From contig NZ_CP094380.1 in NCBI RefSeq assembly GCF_022809775.1, positions 1,165,001-1,229,000 on the forward strand: 64,000 bases of DNA, read 5' to 3'. Shown piece after piece: positions 52,700 through 61,462 of the stretch (the stretch's first letter is position 1; the number at the start of each line of letters is the position of its first letter). The position numbers and the translations under genes are program-made. The DNA is from Pseudodesulfovibrio tunisiensis (GTDB taxonomy: Bacteria > Desulfobacterota > Desulfovibrionia > Desulfovibrionales > Desulfovibrionaceae). A model generated the notes under the pieces. That model worked only from the letters and a program-made list of their open reading frames with translations, was not told the DNA's origin and searched no databases.

Positions 52700-54235
52700 T
52701 TATTGCCTGGCTGCGAGCACGGAATCGAGATTCCGGGCAGCGGTTTCCAACGGTTGCACGGTCTCGACCTGCACGATCTGACGTCGGCTGTCGAAGTCCT
52801 TGAGCAGCTTCTGCACGGACGGGTCGATGACCTTGAAGAAGATGGCCGGATTCAGCCCGATGTACAGGACGAACACGGCAGGCACGATCAGATACATGTA
52901 TTCACGGGCATTCAGGTCCTTCCATCCCTTGGCGGTCCCGGGAACGCCCCACGCCATTTTCAGGGACACGCGGAACATGTAGGCCGCGCCGAGCAGCGCG
53001 CCGGGCACGATGGCCATGCCAAGCCATATGGCATGCTTGAAAGCGCCCACGAAAACCAGCATCTCGCCCACGAACCCGTTTGTTCCGGGAAAGCCGAAGG
53101 ATGCCAGTGCATACAGACCCCAGAAAGCCATGAATCCGGGCATGTACTTGCCCATGCCCATGTTGTGGCTGATCTCCCGGCTGTGGCTCCGCTCATACAC
53201 GCAGCCGATCATCATGAAGAGCGCCCCCGTGATGATGCCGTGGTTCAGCATCTGGAACAGGGCCCCCTGCACGCCGCGCATGTTGAACAGGAAGATGCCC
53301 AGCGTCACGAAGCCCATGTGGGCCACCGAGGAATAGGCGATCAGTTTCTTGATGTCGCTCTGCCCGAGGGCGATGGCTCCGCCGTACAGGATGGAGGCGA
53401 TGGAGATCGCGATCATCATGGGGGCGAAGTATTCGCTGGCCGCCGGAGTCAGCGGCAGGCAGAAGCGCAGGAAGCCGTAGGTTCCCATCTTCAGCAGCAC
53501 GGCCGCCAGAATCACGGACCCGGCCGCAGGGGCCTGAACGTGCGCAGCCGGAAGCCATGTGTGGAACGGGAACATGGGCACCTTGATGGCAAAGGCCAGC
53601 GCCATGGCCAGAAATGCCCAGAACTGGAAACGGAAGCCGAAGGTCTGGGTCATGAGTTCCGGAATGGCAAAAGTGCCGCCCGAGATGCGGAAGGCCACGA
53701 TGGCCGCCAGCAGCAGGGTGGAACCGGCCAGAGTGTACAGGAAGAACTTGATGGAAGCGTACTTCCTGTCGTCGCCGCCCCATACCGCTATGAGCAGATA
53801 CATGGGGATGAGCATGGCTTCCCAGAACACGTAGAACAGCACGAAGTCCATGGCGCAGAAAACGCCCACGCACGCAGCGGTCATGAACAGCAGGCAGAAG
53901 TGGAATTCCTTGACCCGCTTGCCGATGTACGTCCATGAGCACATCACGCAAAGGGGCAGGACCACCAGACTGAGCCAGACCATCAGAATGCTGATGCCGT
54001 CCACGGCCAGATAGTATTCCAGTCCCCATTTGGCGACCCAGGGAATGCGTTCGACGAACTGGAAGTCCGCGTTGAATTGAAATCCCAATGTGGGAATGGC
54101 CAGCAGCAGCTCGATCAGGGACGCGGCCATGGTATATGTCCGCACCACCTGTGGCGCCCTGATGAAGAACAGGCCGCACGCCGCCACGAGCGGGAAGAAG
54201 ATCAGTAAGGTCAGAACCGGGTATCCGAAGTCCAA
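52700..54235 (-). CDS. nuoM: complex I antiporter-like subunit NuoM
   Basis: A 511-residue, 14-helix pump subunit. The start is TTG at 54235 (LDFGYPVL...), after GGAGAGG; an in-frame ATG at 54439 lies inside nuoL and would add 68 unlike residues. Family signatures: KVPMFPFHTWLPAAHVQAP, KKLIAYSSVAHMGFVTLGIF, FGFPGTNGFVGEM. The Lys and Glu residues of the half-channels are visible in these segments. It ends six bases before nuoN. Confidence 0.93.
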   Translation of the reverse strand: MDFGYPVLTLLIFFPLVAACGLFFIRAPQVVRTYTMAASLIELLLAIPTLGFQFNADFQFVERIPWVAKWGLEYYLAVDGISILMVWLSLVVLPLCVMCSWTYIGKRVKEFHFCLLFMTAACVGVFCAMDFVLFYVFWEAMLIPMYLLIAVWGGDDRKYASIKFFLYTLAGSTLLLAAIVAFRISGGTFAIPELMTQTFGFRFQFWAFLAMALAFAIKVPMFPFHTWLPAAHVQAPAAGSVILAAVLLKMGTYGFLRFCLPLTPAASEYFAPMMIAISIASILYGGAIALGQSDIKKLIAYSSVAHMGFVTLGIFLFNMRGVQGALFQMLNHGIITGALFMMIGCVYERSHSREISHNMGMGKYMPGFMAFWGLYALASFGFPGTNGFVGEMLVFVGAFKHAIWLGMAIVPGALLGAAYMFRVSLKMAWGVPGTAKGWKDLNAREYMYLIVPAVFVLYIGLNPAIFFKVIDPSVQKLLKDFDSRRQIVQVETVQPLETAARNLDSVLAARQ

Positions 54236-54260
54236 AGCAACCTCTCCTCTGTTTGCCGGC

Positions 54261-56051
54261 CTAGCCGAAGTACCAAACCAGGGCGAATATGCCCAGGCCG
54301 AGAACGGCCGCCAGTGCCAGATAATCCTGCAACCGCGCGGTCTGCACACGGGCACCGAGGCGTCCGATGTTGCGAACCGTGTACGCGCTGCCGTCAACAA
54401 CGGTGTCAATGCCCTTCTTGTCAAAGACCGAAGTGGCATTGCCCAGTCCTATGAGCGATCTGAGTCCCACGGTCCGATAGACCTCGGTCCACACGTCGTC
54501 GACCTTGGAAACCGGCCAGCAGAACACGCGCATGGTTACCCTGCCAATCAGCCTGTAGAACCAGTCGAAGTCGAGGTTCAGGGAGGCGTGCGGGGTGATG
54601 ATCTTGCGGGTCAGGTAGAACGCCAGCCCGGAGAATCCCAGGAGCAGCAGCGCCTGAAGCACGTTCCACACGGTCCAGGGCACGTACTGGTGTTCCACCG
54701 CAAACGGCAGGTAGCGATACAGGATGTCCGGATACACGCCCTGAATGATGCAGAGCGAACCGGTAAAGGCCATGGCCACATACATGTTCACGGGAATGGG
54801 CTTTACTTCACCCTCGTATTCCTTCTTTCTTCCCCAGAAGGCGAAGTACGGCAGCTTGATGCCCACCGAAATGAACGTACCGACCGCCGCAATCTCCATG
54901 CCCAGAGCCAACAGCACCTGATGCGCCTCGGCAGCCCCGGCAATCGTCATGGTCTTGGAGATGAAGCCGTTGAAGAGCGGCATGCCGGAGATGGACAGAG
55001 CCGCGACCATGTACCAGACCATGACCCACGGCAGCTTGTGGACAAGACCGCCGAGTTTGTCGAGCTTGGCCGTGCCCGTGGCATACAGGATGGCGCCGGC
55101 TCCCATGAACAGGAGGCCCTTGTACAGGATGTGGGCATAGGCGTGAGCCACGGCGCCATTCATGGTCATTGCCGTGCCGATGCCGATGCCTGCCACCATG
55201 TATCCGACCTGGGACACGATGTGGTAGGACAGGATTCGCCGCGCATTGTTCTCGATGCACGCGTACAGCACACCATACACTGCCATGGCCGTACCGGCGA
55301 ACGCCAGCACGCTCCAGCCGTGGAATCCGCGGCAAAGCACGTACACGGCGGTCTTGGTGGTGAAGGCGCACATGAACACCGCGCCCGCAATGGATGCACG
55401 GGGATAGGCGTCCGGCAGCCATGCATGCAGGGGCACCACGGCCGCATTCACGCAGAAGCCGAGAAGAATCAGCCAGTCATAGTATTGAGCGGCTGCGGGA
55501 TCGACCCAGTCGAACACGAAGCTGCCCGTGGCCTTGTACTTGAGCAGCAGGCCGCCGAGCAGAAGCAGGCCGCCCACGGTATGGTACATGAAATACCGGA
55601 AACCGGCTCCCACGGATTCCTTTGTCCGGGCCTGCCAGACCAGAAAGGTGGAACCGATGCTCATGAGTTCCCAGAACAGGAACACCGTGACCAGATCGCC
55701 CGCGAATACACAACCGAAACCGCCCGCAACATACAGGGAGCCGGCCACGTAATGGCCCTTTTCCTCCACATGCAGGGAATAGATCGTGCCTGCAATGGCG
55801 ATGATGGCGAAGACCTGTCCGAAAATCACGGACAGCTTGTCCACGCGCCCCAACACCAATCCCTGATCAAGATAGGTCAAAAACCCGTAGGTGCCCGGCT
55901 CCACCATCATGACCGAATACAGGGCCAGCACCGGCGGAATCAGGGCCACATAGCGGACCACTTTCTGTTTCCACAGCTCCTTCGGAATGAAGAGCGTGAC
56001 GAACGCCAGCAGCAGAAAACCCGCGGACGGGTGGAGAAAACTAGTCTCCAT
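54261..56051 (-). CDS. nuoL: complex I antiporter-like subunit NuoL (MrpA/NuoL type)
   Basis: A 596-residue subunit with the NuoL core (AAVVPLHAWLPDAYPRAS, RRILSYHIVSQVGYM, GMPLFNGFISKT) and a C-terminal amphipathic-helix region ending GIDTVVDGSAY...QDYLALAAVLG, as in NuoL's lateral helix plus last membrane helix. It overlaps the 85-residue gene by 11 bases. In typical complex I it sits at the far end of the arm. It resembles MrpD-type antiporters as all NuoL do. Confidence 0.9.
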   Translation of the reverse strand: METSFLHPSAGFLLLAFVTLFIPKELWKQKVVRYVALIPPVLALYSVMMVEPGTYGFLTYLDQGLVLGRVDKLSVIFGQVFAIIAIAGTIYSLHVEEKGHYVAGSLYVAGGFGCVFAGDLVTVFLFWELMSIGSTFLVWQARTKESVGAGFRYFMYHTVGGLLLLGGLLLKYKATGSFVFDWVDPAAAQYYDWLILLGFCVNAAVVPLHAWLPDAYPRASIAGAVFMCAFTTKTAVYVLCRGFHGWSVLAFAGTAMAVYGVLYACIENNARRILSYHIVSQVGYMVAGIGIGTAMTMNGAVAHAYAHILYKGLLFMGAGAILYATGTAKLDKLGGLVHKLPWVMVWYMVAALSISGMPLFNGFISKTMTIAGAAEAHQVLLALGMEIAAVGTFISVGIKLPYFAFWGRKKEYEGEVKPIPVNMYVAMAFTGSLCIIQGVYPDILYRYLPFAVEHQYVPWTVWNVLQALLLLGFSGLAFYLTRKIITPHASLNLDFDWFYRLIGRVTMRVFCWPVSKVDDVWTEVYRTVGLRSLIGLGNATSVFDKKGIDTVVDGSAYTVRNIGRLGARVQTARLQDYLALAAVLGLGIFALVWYFG

Positions 56052-56298
56052 AGAAGTCCTCCTTGCGGGCGATGAACGGCTGGATGATCCTTTTCATGAT
56101 GATGACCATGCCCAGCCCGACCACCAGACCGAATCCGGCGAAGAATCCGGGATACTTGTCGAGACCGAAGTGGGGATGATGCGGATGGATGAAGAAGTTC
56201 AACCCCACCAGCACCGCGAGGATCACGAAGAAGGCCGTTCTCCACGCCTTCCACGACTCCCGCCACTTTTCGAGAATGCCACCTAAACCTTGACTCAT
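56041..56298 (-). CDS. 85-residue membrane protein between antiporter subunits of the nuo operon
   Basis: Not recognised. 85 residues with two hydrophobic stretches: AFFVILAVLVGLNFFI (about 22-37) and a second in FFAGFGLVVGLGMVIIM (about 52-68), between a charged amphipathic N-terminus (ILEKWRESWKAW) and a basic, acidic-ended tail (RIIQPFIARKEDFYGD). AGGGGGC precedes ATG 56298, and the gene overlaps nuoL by 11 bases. Coupling to nuoL implies a structural role in the arm. It is not one of the 14 standard subunits. Confidence 0.78.
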   Translation of the reverse strand: MSQGLGGILEKWRESWKAWRTAFFVILAVLVGLNFFIHPHHPHFGLDKYPGFFAGFGLVVGLGMVIIMKRIIQPFIARKEDFYGD

Positions 56299-56307
56299 AT
56301 AAGCCCC

Positions 56308-57858
56308 CTAGAACTTCCCGAAGACGTTGATGAAGTTGAGGAACGTCTGGGGATACAGGCCCAGCAGAACCGAAATCACACCCGTCGCGAACAGCGGAAT
56401 GACCATCACCTTTGGCGCTTCATTGTACTGTTCGATGTTGGCGTCCGGTGCAGGCTTCTTGAAGAATGCCCTGTACAGGATGGGCACGAAGTACCCGGCG
56501 TTCAGGGCCGTGGACAGCAGCAGGGCAACCAGAAGCACGGTCTGCCCGACCTGAAGCGTGCCATTGACCAGATACCATTTGGACACGAAGCCGCAGACCG
56601 GCGGCATGCCTATCATGGACACGGACGCCAGCCCGAATGCCGCGAACGTCCAGGGCATCCTGCGCCCCAGCCCGTTCATCAGGCTGATCTTCTTCAGATG
56701 CGTGGCCACGTAGATTGCGCCTGCGCCGAAGAAGAGCGTGATCTTGGAAAACGCGTGGTGGGCAATGTGCATCAGCCCGCCCTGCACTGCGGAGTCGGCG
56801 AGCATGGCCACGCCGATGACCACATAGGAAAGCTGGCTGACCGTGGAATAGGCCAGACGCGCCTTGATGTCGTCCTTGGTCAGCGCGATGAACGAGGCGA
56901 CCACAATGGTGAATGCCGCCACGAACGCAGTGGCTATGCCGAGATTCGTGTCCCCCAGACCGGATCCGGGCTCGCCGATGTACAGCATGCTCAGGGTCAG
57001 GCCTCCCAGTGTCTTGGTGCCGAACGCGGACAGGATCAGGCGGCTCACGCAGAACACGCCTGCCTTGACCACTGCCACCGCATGCAGCAACGCCGACACC
57101 GGAGTGGGTGCGACCATTGCCGAAGGCAGCCAGTTGTGGAACGGCATGAGCGCGGCCTTGCCGATACCCGCGATGAACAGGACGTAGGTCATGGCCACCA
57201 GTCTGGGATGTTCGGCAACAACCTCTGCCGGGAACATGCCGTGAGCGATGTCCGTCAGGTTGAAATCAAGAGTGCCGCACAGCACGTAGGTCAGGACCAT
57301 GGCGGGCAGCAGGAAGAGCTTGGAGGTACCCATCAGGTAGATGATGTACTTCCGCGCGCCGATGAATGCTTCCCTGTCCTGATGATGCGCGACCAGCGGA
57401 TAGGTGAACACCGTGATGACTTCATAGAAGAGATACAGGGTGAACACGTTCGCCGAGAAGCTGACGCCCATGGCGCCGAAGATCGCGGTTGCAAAACAGA
57501 TGTAGTACCGGGTCTGGGCGTGTTCCCTGAGTTCCCGCATGTAGCCGATGTTGTAGCTGGTTGCGAAGAACCACAGGAACGAAGCCACGATGCCGAAGAT
57601 CATGCTCAGGCCGTCGGCCGCGAACGAGACCGTGATGCCGGGCATGATGTGGAACAGCGTGAAGCCCCAGACCTTGCCGTCCAGCACGGCCGGGGCCAGG
57701 GACAGCACGGACAGGAACGTCAGCGCGGCGGCAATGAAGCTGCACGCCTCGCGGTTGTTCTCGTTTTTCCGGTTGAGCCAGATGGCGAACGGAGCGACCA
57801 GCGTGATCGCCACAGGCAGAAGAATCCGGGAACTTTCGATTGTAACCCCGTCGATCAT
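56308..57858 (-). CDS. extra antiporter-like subunit (MrpD/NuoL/M family) of the nuo operon
   Basis: A 516-residue, 14-helix protein of the NuoL/M/N family, additional to NuoL, NuoM and NuoN. Conserved parts: KAALMPFHNWLPSAMVAPTP, KARLAYSTVSQLSYVVIG, and GMPPVCGFVSKWYL. It lies between nuoK and nuoL. The start ATG 57858 (MIDGVTIESS) follows AAGGA; an upstream TTG adds two residues. It lacks NuoL's long C-terminal lateral helix. Probably a fourth pumping module. Confidence 0.88.
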   Translation of the reverse strand: MIDGVTIESSRILLPVAITLVAPFAIWLNRKNENNREACSFIAAALTFLSVLSLAPAVLDGKVWGFTLFHIMPGITVSFAADGLSMIFGIVASFLWFFATSYNIGYMRELREHAQTRYYICFATAIFGAMGVSFSANVFTLYLFYEVITVFTYPLVAHHQDREAFIGARKYIIYLMGTSKLFLLPAMVLTYVLCGTLDFNLTDIAHGMFPAEVVAEHPRLVAMTYVLFIAGIGKAALMPFHNWLPSAMVAPTPVSALLHAVAVVKAGVFCVSRLILSAFGTKTLGGLTLSMLYIGEPGSGLGDTNLGIATAFVAAFTIVVASFIALTKDDIKARLAYSTVSQLSYVVIGVAMLADSAVQGGLMHIAHHAFSKITLFFGAGAIYVATHLKKISLMNGLGRRMPWTFAAFGLASVSMIGMPPVCGFVSKWYLVNGTLQVGQTVLLVALLLSTALNAGYFVPILYRAFFKKPAPDANIEQYNEAPKVMVIPLFATGVISVLLGLYPQTFLNFINVFGKF

Positions 57859-57860
57859 AA

Positions 57861-58169
57861 TCAATCCTTCAGCGTAGTGATTTCACTGGTTCTGGCGGAT
57901 CCGAACCGCCGGGCAATTACCACGATGATCGCCAGCACGAGCGTGGCTTCGGCAGCGGCAAGCCCCATGACGAACAGGGTGCCGAGCTGGCCGAGGACCG
58001 CATCGAACTCCGTGAGCTGGGCCGCCGCCACAATGGACAGGCCCGCACCGTTGAGCATCAGCTCCACGGAGATCAGCATGCCGACGAGGCTCCTGCGCTG
58101 GCACAGGCCGAACAGCCCGGCCGAGAGCAGAATGAGAGCCACGATCTGATAGAGAGTCAGCGCACTCAT
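57861..58169 (-). CDS. nuoK: complex I subunit NuoK
   Basis: A 102-residue, three-helix membrane subunit (MrpC type). Helix 2 carries the conserved Glu in LISVELMLNGAGLSI, and helix 3 the second Glu in GLAAAEATLVLAI. These are the central-axis glutamates needed for pumping. The start overlaps the nuoJ stop by four bases; the next gene begins two bases after its stop. Confidence 0.95.
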   Translation of the reverse strand: MSALTLYQIVALILLSAGLFGLCQRRSLVGMLISVELMLNGAGLSIVAAAQLTEFDAVLGQLGTLFVMGLAAAEATLVLAIIVVIARRFGSARTSEITTLKD

Positions 58170-58675
58170 TTCTTCCCCCTCTTCTCCCATGCCAGAAGCA
58201 CGGCTCCGGACATGGCCACCATCAGCACAGCCGAAATGATCTCGAACGGCAGAAGATACGAGCCGAGAAGCCCGTGCCCAAGCGCCTCGATTCCCACCTC
58301 GACGGGAACCGCCGTGCTGTCCACCTTGGCGGTCAGGACCACCCAGCCGAGCACGCCTGCCGGAGCCGCGGCCCCAGCCAGGCTGTACACGTACTTTTTC
58401 ATGGACGCAGGCCGATTGTCTTCGCTCTCGGACTGGGCCGGTGTCAGCATGATGGCAAAGAAAATCAGCACGCTGACCGCGCCCACGTAAATGAGCAGCT
58501 GCATGAAGGCCATGAACGGCGATGCCAGCATGAGATACATGCCCGCCACCCCCACGAGGGTGGTGATCAGGCCGACCAGAGCGCGGACAAGGCTGTTTGC
58601 CGAGACCGCAGCGATGGCGCCGCACAATATGAAGAGGGTGTAGACCCCGAATGCCACTTTAGCCATGACTTCCAT
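58166..58675 (-). CDS. nuoJ: complex I subunit NuoJ
   Basis: A 169-residue, five-helix membrane subunit. AFMQLLIYVGAVSVLIFFAIML is the family's helix-3 motif, with the pi-bulge region that switches between open and closed states. AAGGAGGCG precedes ATG 58675. It ends within nuoK's start codon. Confidence 0.93.
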   Translation of the reverse strand: MEVMAKVAFGVYTLFILCGAIAAVSANSLVRALVGLITTLVGVAGMYLMLASPFMAFMQLLIYVGAVSVLIFFAIMLTPAQSESEDNRPASMKKYVYSLAGAAAPAGVLGWVVLTAKVDSTAVPVEVGIEALGHGLLGSYLLPFEIISAVLMVAMSGAVLLAWEKRGKK

Positions 58676-58678
58676 TGA

Positions 58679-59266
58679 TTACGCCTCCTTCTCCGCTTTG
58701 GCCGGCTTGGCCTCGGCCTTGGGGGCGGAAGCAGGCATGGATTTGGCCTGTTCCCTGAGCCGGGCGAGGAGATCCAGCTTGAGTTCCTTGCGATCCGAGG
58801 CGACCCAGTAGAAATTGCTCGAATACCGAAGGGATTTCGTCGGACAATTTTCAATGCAGGTGCCGCACAGGCTGCACAGCGAGTAGTCGTAGATGAATTT
58901 GGCCGGATTCTTGGGAGCCTTGGGCTTGGAGACCTTTTCCCCCTTTTCCTCGGCCTCCTTCATGGCCTTTTCCTGCTCCGGGGTGGGCTTGGGCGGCTTC
59001 TGCTTGACCACGGTCAGGCATTTGCTCGGGCAGTTGGTCACGCACATCATGCAGGAAATGCATTTGGGCATGGCCGGGTCCTTGGGTTTGCCCACCAGTT
59101 CAATATGCCCGCCATAGGTATCGAGGTTCTCTTCCTCCACGGTCTGACGGGGATAATGCACGGTCACGAGCTTGTTGCAGAAATACTTGCCCGTAACTCC
59201 GAAGCCCACGAACAGGCTCCAGCAGTCGATGATCGGCTGAAGGATGTGTTTTCGAAATGCGTTCAT
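58679..59266 (-). CDS. nuoI: complex I iron-sulfur subunit NuoI with Lys/Glu-rich insertion
   Basis: A 195-residue subunit with two 4Fe-4S sites: Cys69-x2-Cys72-x2-Cys75-x3-Cys79 and Cys131-x2-Cys134-x2-Cys137-x3-Cys141, relaying electrons to NuoB. Between them residues 86-123 form a Lys/Glu/Pro-rich insertion about 20-25 residues longer than in typical NuoI. The C-terminus is an Ala/Lys/Glu tail. The start at 59266 follows AAGGAG. The insertion may be a docking surface for the electron donor (inference). Confidence 0.92.
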   Translation of the reverse strand: MNAFRKHILQPIIDCWSLFVGFGVTGKYFCNKLVTVHYPRQTVEEENLDTYGGHIELVGKPKDPAMPKCISCMMCVTNCPSKCLTVVKQKPPKPTPEQEKAMKEAEEKGEKVSKPKAPKNPAKFIYDYSLCSLCGTCIENCPTKSLRYSSNFYWVASDRKELKLDLLARLREQAKSMPASAPKAEAKPAKAEKEA

Positions 59267-59275
59267 GCTCGCTCC

Positions 59276-60244
59276 TTACAGCTTCATGATGAAGGCGGTT
59301 GCCAGCAGATTGAACGTGGCCAGAGGCAACAGCCATTTCCAGTTGATGTTCAGAAGCTGGTCGAAACGGACGCGAGGGAATGTCCAGCGCGCCCAGATCA
59401 TGACGAACAGCAACGCGTAGGTCTTGAGCAGCATCCACCACCAGCCGTCCATGATCGGGCCCTTGAACCCGCCGAGGAACAGTACAGAGCACACGGAACA
59501 GATCACGACCATGTACCCGTATTCGGCCATGAAGAAGAGGCCGAATCCCATGGAGGAATATTCGGTATGGAACCCTGCGGTCAGTTCGGATTCGGCCTCG
59601 GCCAGATCGAACGGCGCACGGTTGGTTTCCCCGAACATGCTGACCATGAACACGATGAAGGCCAGAGGCTGGGTAACCACGTTCCATTGCCAGGGCCATG
59701 CCCCCTGCTGCGCCGTGATTTCGCTCATGTTCAGCGTGCCGGTCATGAAGGCAATGGCCAGAACCGACAGCAGAAGCGGAATCTCGTAGGCCACGGACTG
59801 TGCCACGGCGCGGGCCGCACCGAGGATGCCCCACTTGTTGTTGGAGCCCCAGCCCGCCAGAAGCAGGGCCAGCACGTTGAATCCGGAAAAGGCCAGTATC
59901 AGCAGCAGCCCGAGGTTCACTTCCAGACCGGTCAGAACCGGACCGTAGGGGATGGGCATGTAAAGCAGCATGACCGGAAGCATGGAAAGCATCGGAGCAA
60001 GCCAGTACAGATAGGGATCGGCCCCATCCGGAGTGACAAGCTGCTTGCACATGAGCTTCACGCCGTCGATGAGCGGCTGGAGAATGCCGTGGGGTCCGAC
60101 CTCGAAGGGACCGGGTCTGCGCTGGATATGCCCCGCGAACTTGCGTTCGCAGTAGACCAGCAGCAAGGCGTTCAGCGCCAGCCACAGCATGCAGGCGACA
60201 ATGGCGATGATCAGATGAATGAGTTGCGGTATGTATGCGTTCAT
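59276..60244 (-). CDS. nuoH: complex I membrane subunit NuoH
   Basis: A 322-residue, eight-helix subunit at the junction of the two arms, forming the quinone channel and E-channel. Signatures: ERKFAGHIQRRPGPFEVGPHGILQPLIDGVK (its parts near residue 33), MFGETNRAPFDLAEAESELTAGFHTEYSS and FPRVRFDQLLNINWKWLLP. The acidic residues of the quinone cavity are present. The start is at 60244 and ends ten bases before nuoI. Confidence 0.95.
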   Translation of the reverse strand: MNAYIPQLIHLIIAIVACMLWLALNALLLVYCERKFAGHIQRRPGPFEVGPHGILQPLIDGVKLMCKQLVTPDGADPYLYWLAPMLSMLPVMLLYMPIPYGPVLTGLEVNLGLLLILAFSGFNVLALLLAGWGSNNKWGILGAARAVAQSVAYEIPLLLSVLAIAFMTGTLNMSEITAQQGAWPWQWNVVTQPLAFIVFMVSMFGETNRAPFDLAEAESELTAGFHTEYSSMGFGLFFMAEYGYMVVICSVCSVLFLGGFKGPIMDGWWWMLLKTYALLFVMIWARWTFPRVRFDQLLNINWKWLLPLATFNLLATAFIMKL

Positions 60245-60253
60245 TTGCCCACC

Positions 60254-61423
60254 CTACCTGTCGATTTCCGGGATGATCAGGTCCAGGCTGCCCAAGATGG
60301 CCACGGCATCCGCCAGAATGGTTCCCTGCGCGGCCTCGGCAAAGGCGTGCAGATTGGAATATCCCGGTGCACGGAGCTTCACCCGATACGGATTCTTGGA
60401 ACCATCGGACACGACATAGACGCCGACCTTGCCGCGTCCGCCTTCCACGGCGAAGAAGGCTTCACCCGCTGGCGGCTTCATGGCGGGCTTGGGCGCCTTG
60501 GCCATGAGGTGGCCGCCCTCTGCCGAAGGCAGCATGTCCAAGGCCTGTTCAATGATTCGCAGGCTCTGCTCCATCTCGGACATCCGCACCAGATACCGTC
60601 CGGCCGAGCAGGCCGAATCCTGGGTCGGGACCTCGAAGTCGAACCTGTCATACACGGAATACGGTTCGCTGCGCCGCAGGTCGTACGGCACGCCTGCGCC
60701 CCGAATCACGGGACCGGTACAGCCGTAGCGCGTGCACATGTCGCGATCGATGATGCCAATGCCCTCGATGCGTTTGCGCAGGATGATGTTATCCGTGACC
60801 AGATTCTTGTACATGGGCAGACGGCTTCTGAAATACGGAATGAATTCCCGTATCTTCCGGATGCACTCGTCATCCAGATCGGCCTTGACCCCGCCCACGC
60901 GGAAATACGCGTAGGTCAGGCGGGAATTCGTGGGGCGCTGAAGGATGTCCAGCAGTTTTTCCCGGTCATCAAAGGCATACAGAATCGGGGTGAAGGCCCC
61001 GAGATCAAGAATATACGCGCCCCACCACAGCAGGTGGGAGGTCAGACGGTTGAGTTCGCAGGTAATGACGCGAAGCAGTTCGGCCTTTTCCGGGATTTCC
61101 ATCCCCATAAGCCGCTCCACGGCCCCGCAATACGCCCAGTTCCAACTCAGGGCATGCCCGTAATCGATGCGGCCCAGGTTGGGGTAGAACCCGCCCCAGG
61201 TCTTGGCTTCCCCCATCTTTTCATGCATGCGATGGAGGTAGCCCACAACGGGCTCGGCCCGCAGGATGTATTCCCCGTCAATCTCCAGCATGACCCGCAA
61301 CACGCCGTGCGTGGACGGATGTTGCGGCCCCATGTTGACGATAAGGGTATTGTCCTGCTTTCCCTTTTCGAATTTCCGGGTATAGAAATCACCCGAGATG
61401 TGCTCTGCATTCTGGAAAGCCAT
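60254..61423 (-). CDS. nuoD: complex I catalytic core subunit NuoD
   Basis: A 389-residue homologue of the large subunit of [NiFe] hydrogenases; it forms the quinone-reducing site with NuoB. Signatures: VNMGPQHPSTHGVLR with the quinone-site His residues, GYLHRMHEKMGE, RGAGVPYDLRRSEPYSVYD, and the C-terminal ILGSLDLIIPEIDR. No nickel-binding CxxC pairs are visible, so it is a quinone-type NuoD, not a hydrogenase. nuoC and nuoD are separate genes, with a 39-base gap. Confidence 0.95.
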   Translation of the reverse strand: MAFQNAEHISGDFYTRKFEKGKQDNTLIVNMGPQHPSTHGVLRVMLEIDGEYILRAEPVVGYLHRMHEKMGEAKTWGGFYPNLGRIDYGHALSWNWAYCGAVERLMGMEIPEKAELLRVITCELNRLTSHLLWWGAYILDLGAFTPILYAFDDREKLLDILQRPTNSRLTYAYFRVGGVKADLDDECIRKIREFIPYFRSRLPMYKNLVTDNIILRKRIEGIGIIDRDMCTRYGCTGPVIRGAGVPYDLRRSEPYSVYDRFDFEVPTQDSACSAGRYLVRMSEMEQSLRIIEQALDMLPSAEGGHLMAKAPKPAMKPPAGEAFFAVEGGRGKVGVYVVSDGSKNPYRVKLRAPGYSNLHAFAEAAQGTILADAVAILGSLDLIIPEIDR

Positions 61424-61462
61424 AATCCCTCAGTCCGGTTTGAATCCCGGCCGGCACGCGGC

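Noticed and set aside
51152..53938. 928-codon open frame on the plus strand opposite nuoN and nuoM
   Set aside because: His/Gln/Gly-rich translation typical of an antisense shadow of a GC-rich membrane-protein gene; nuoN and nuoM have clear family matches.
60254..61423. NuoD as a [NiFe] hydrogenase large subunit (energy-converting hydrogenase operon)
   Set aside because: No paired CxxC nickel ligands are visible and the quinone-site residues of NuoD are present.
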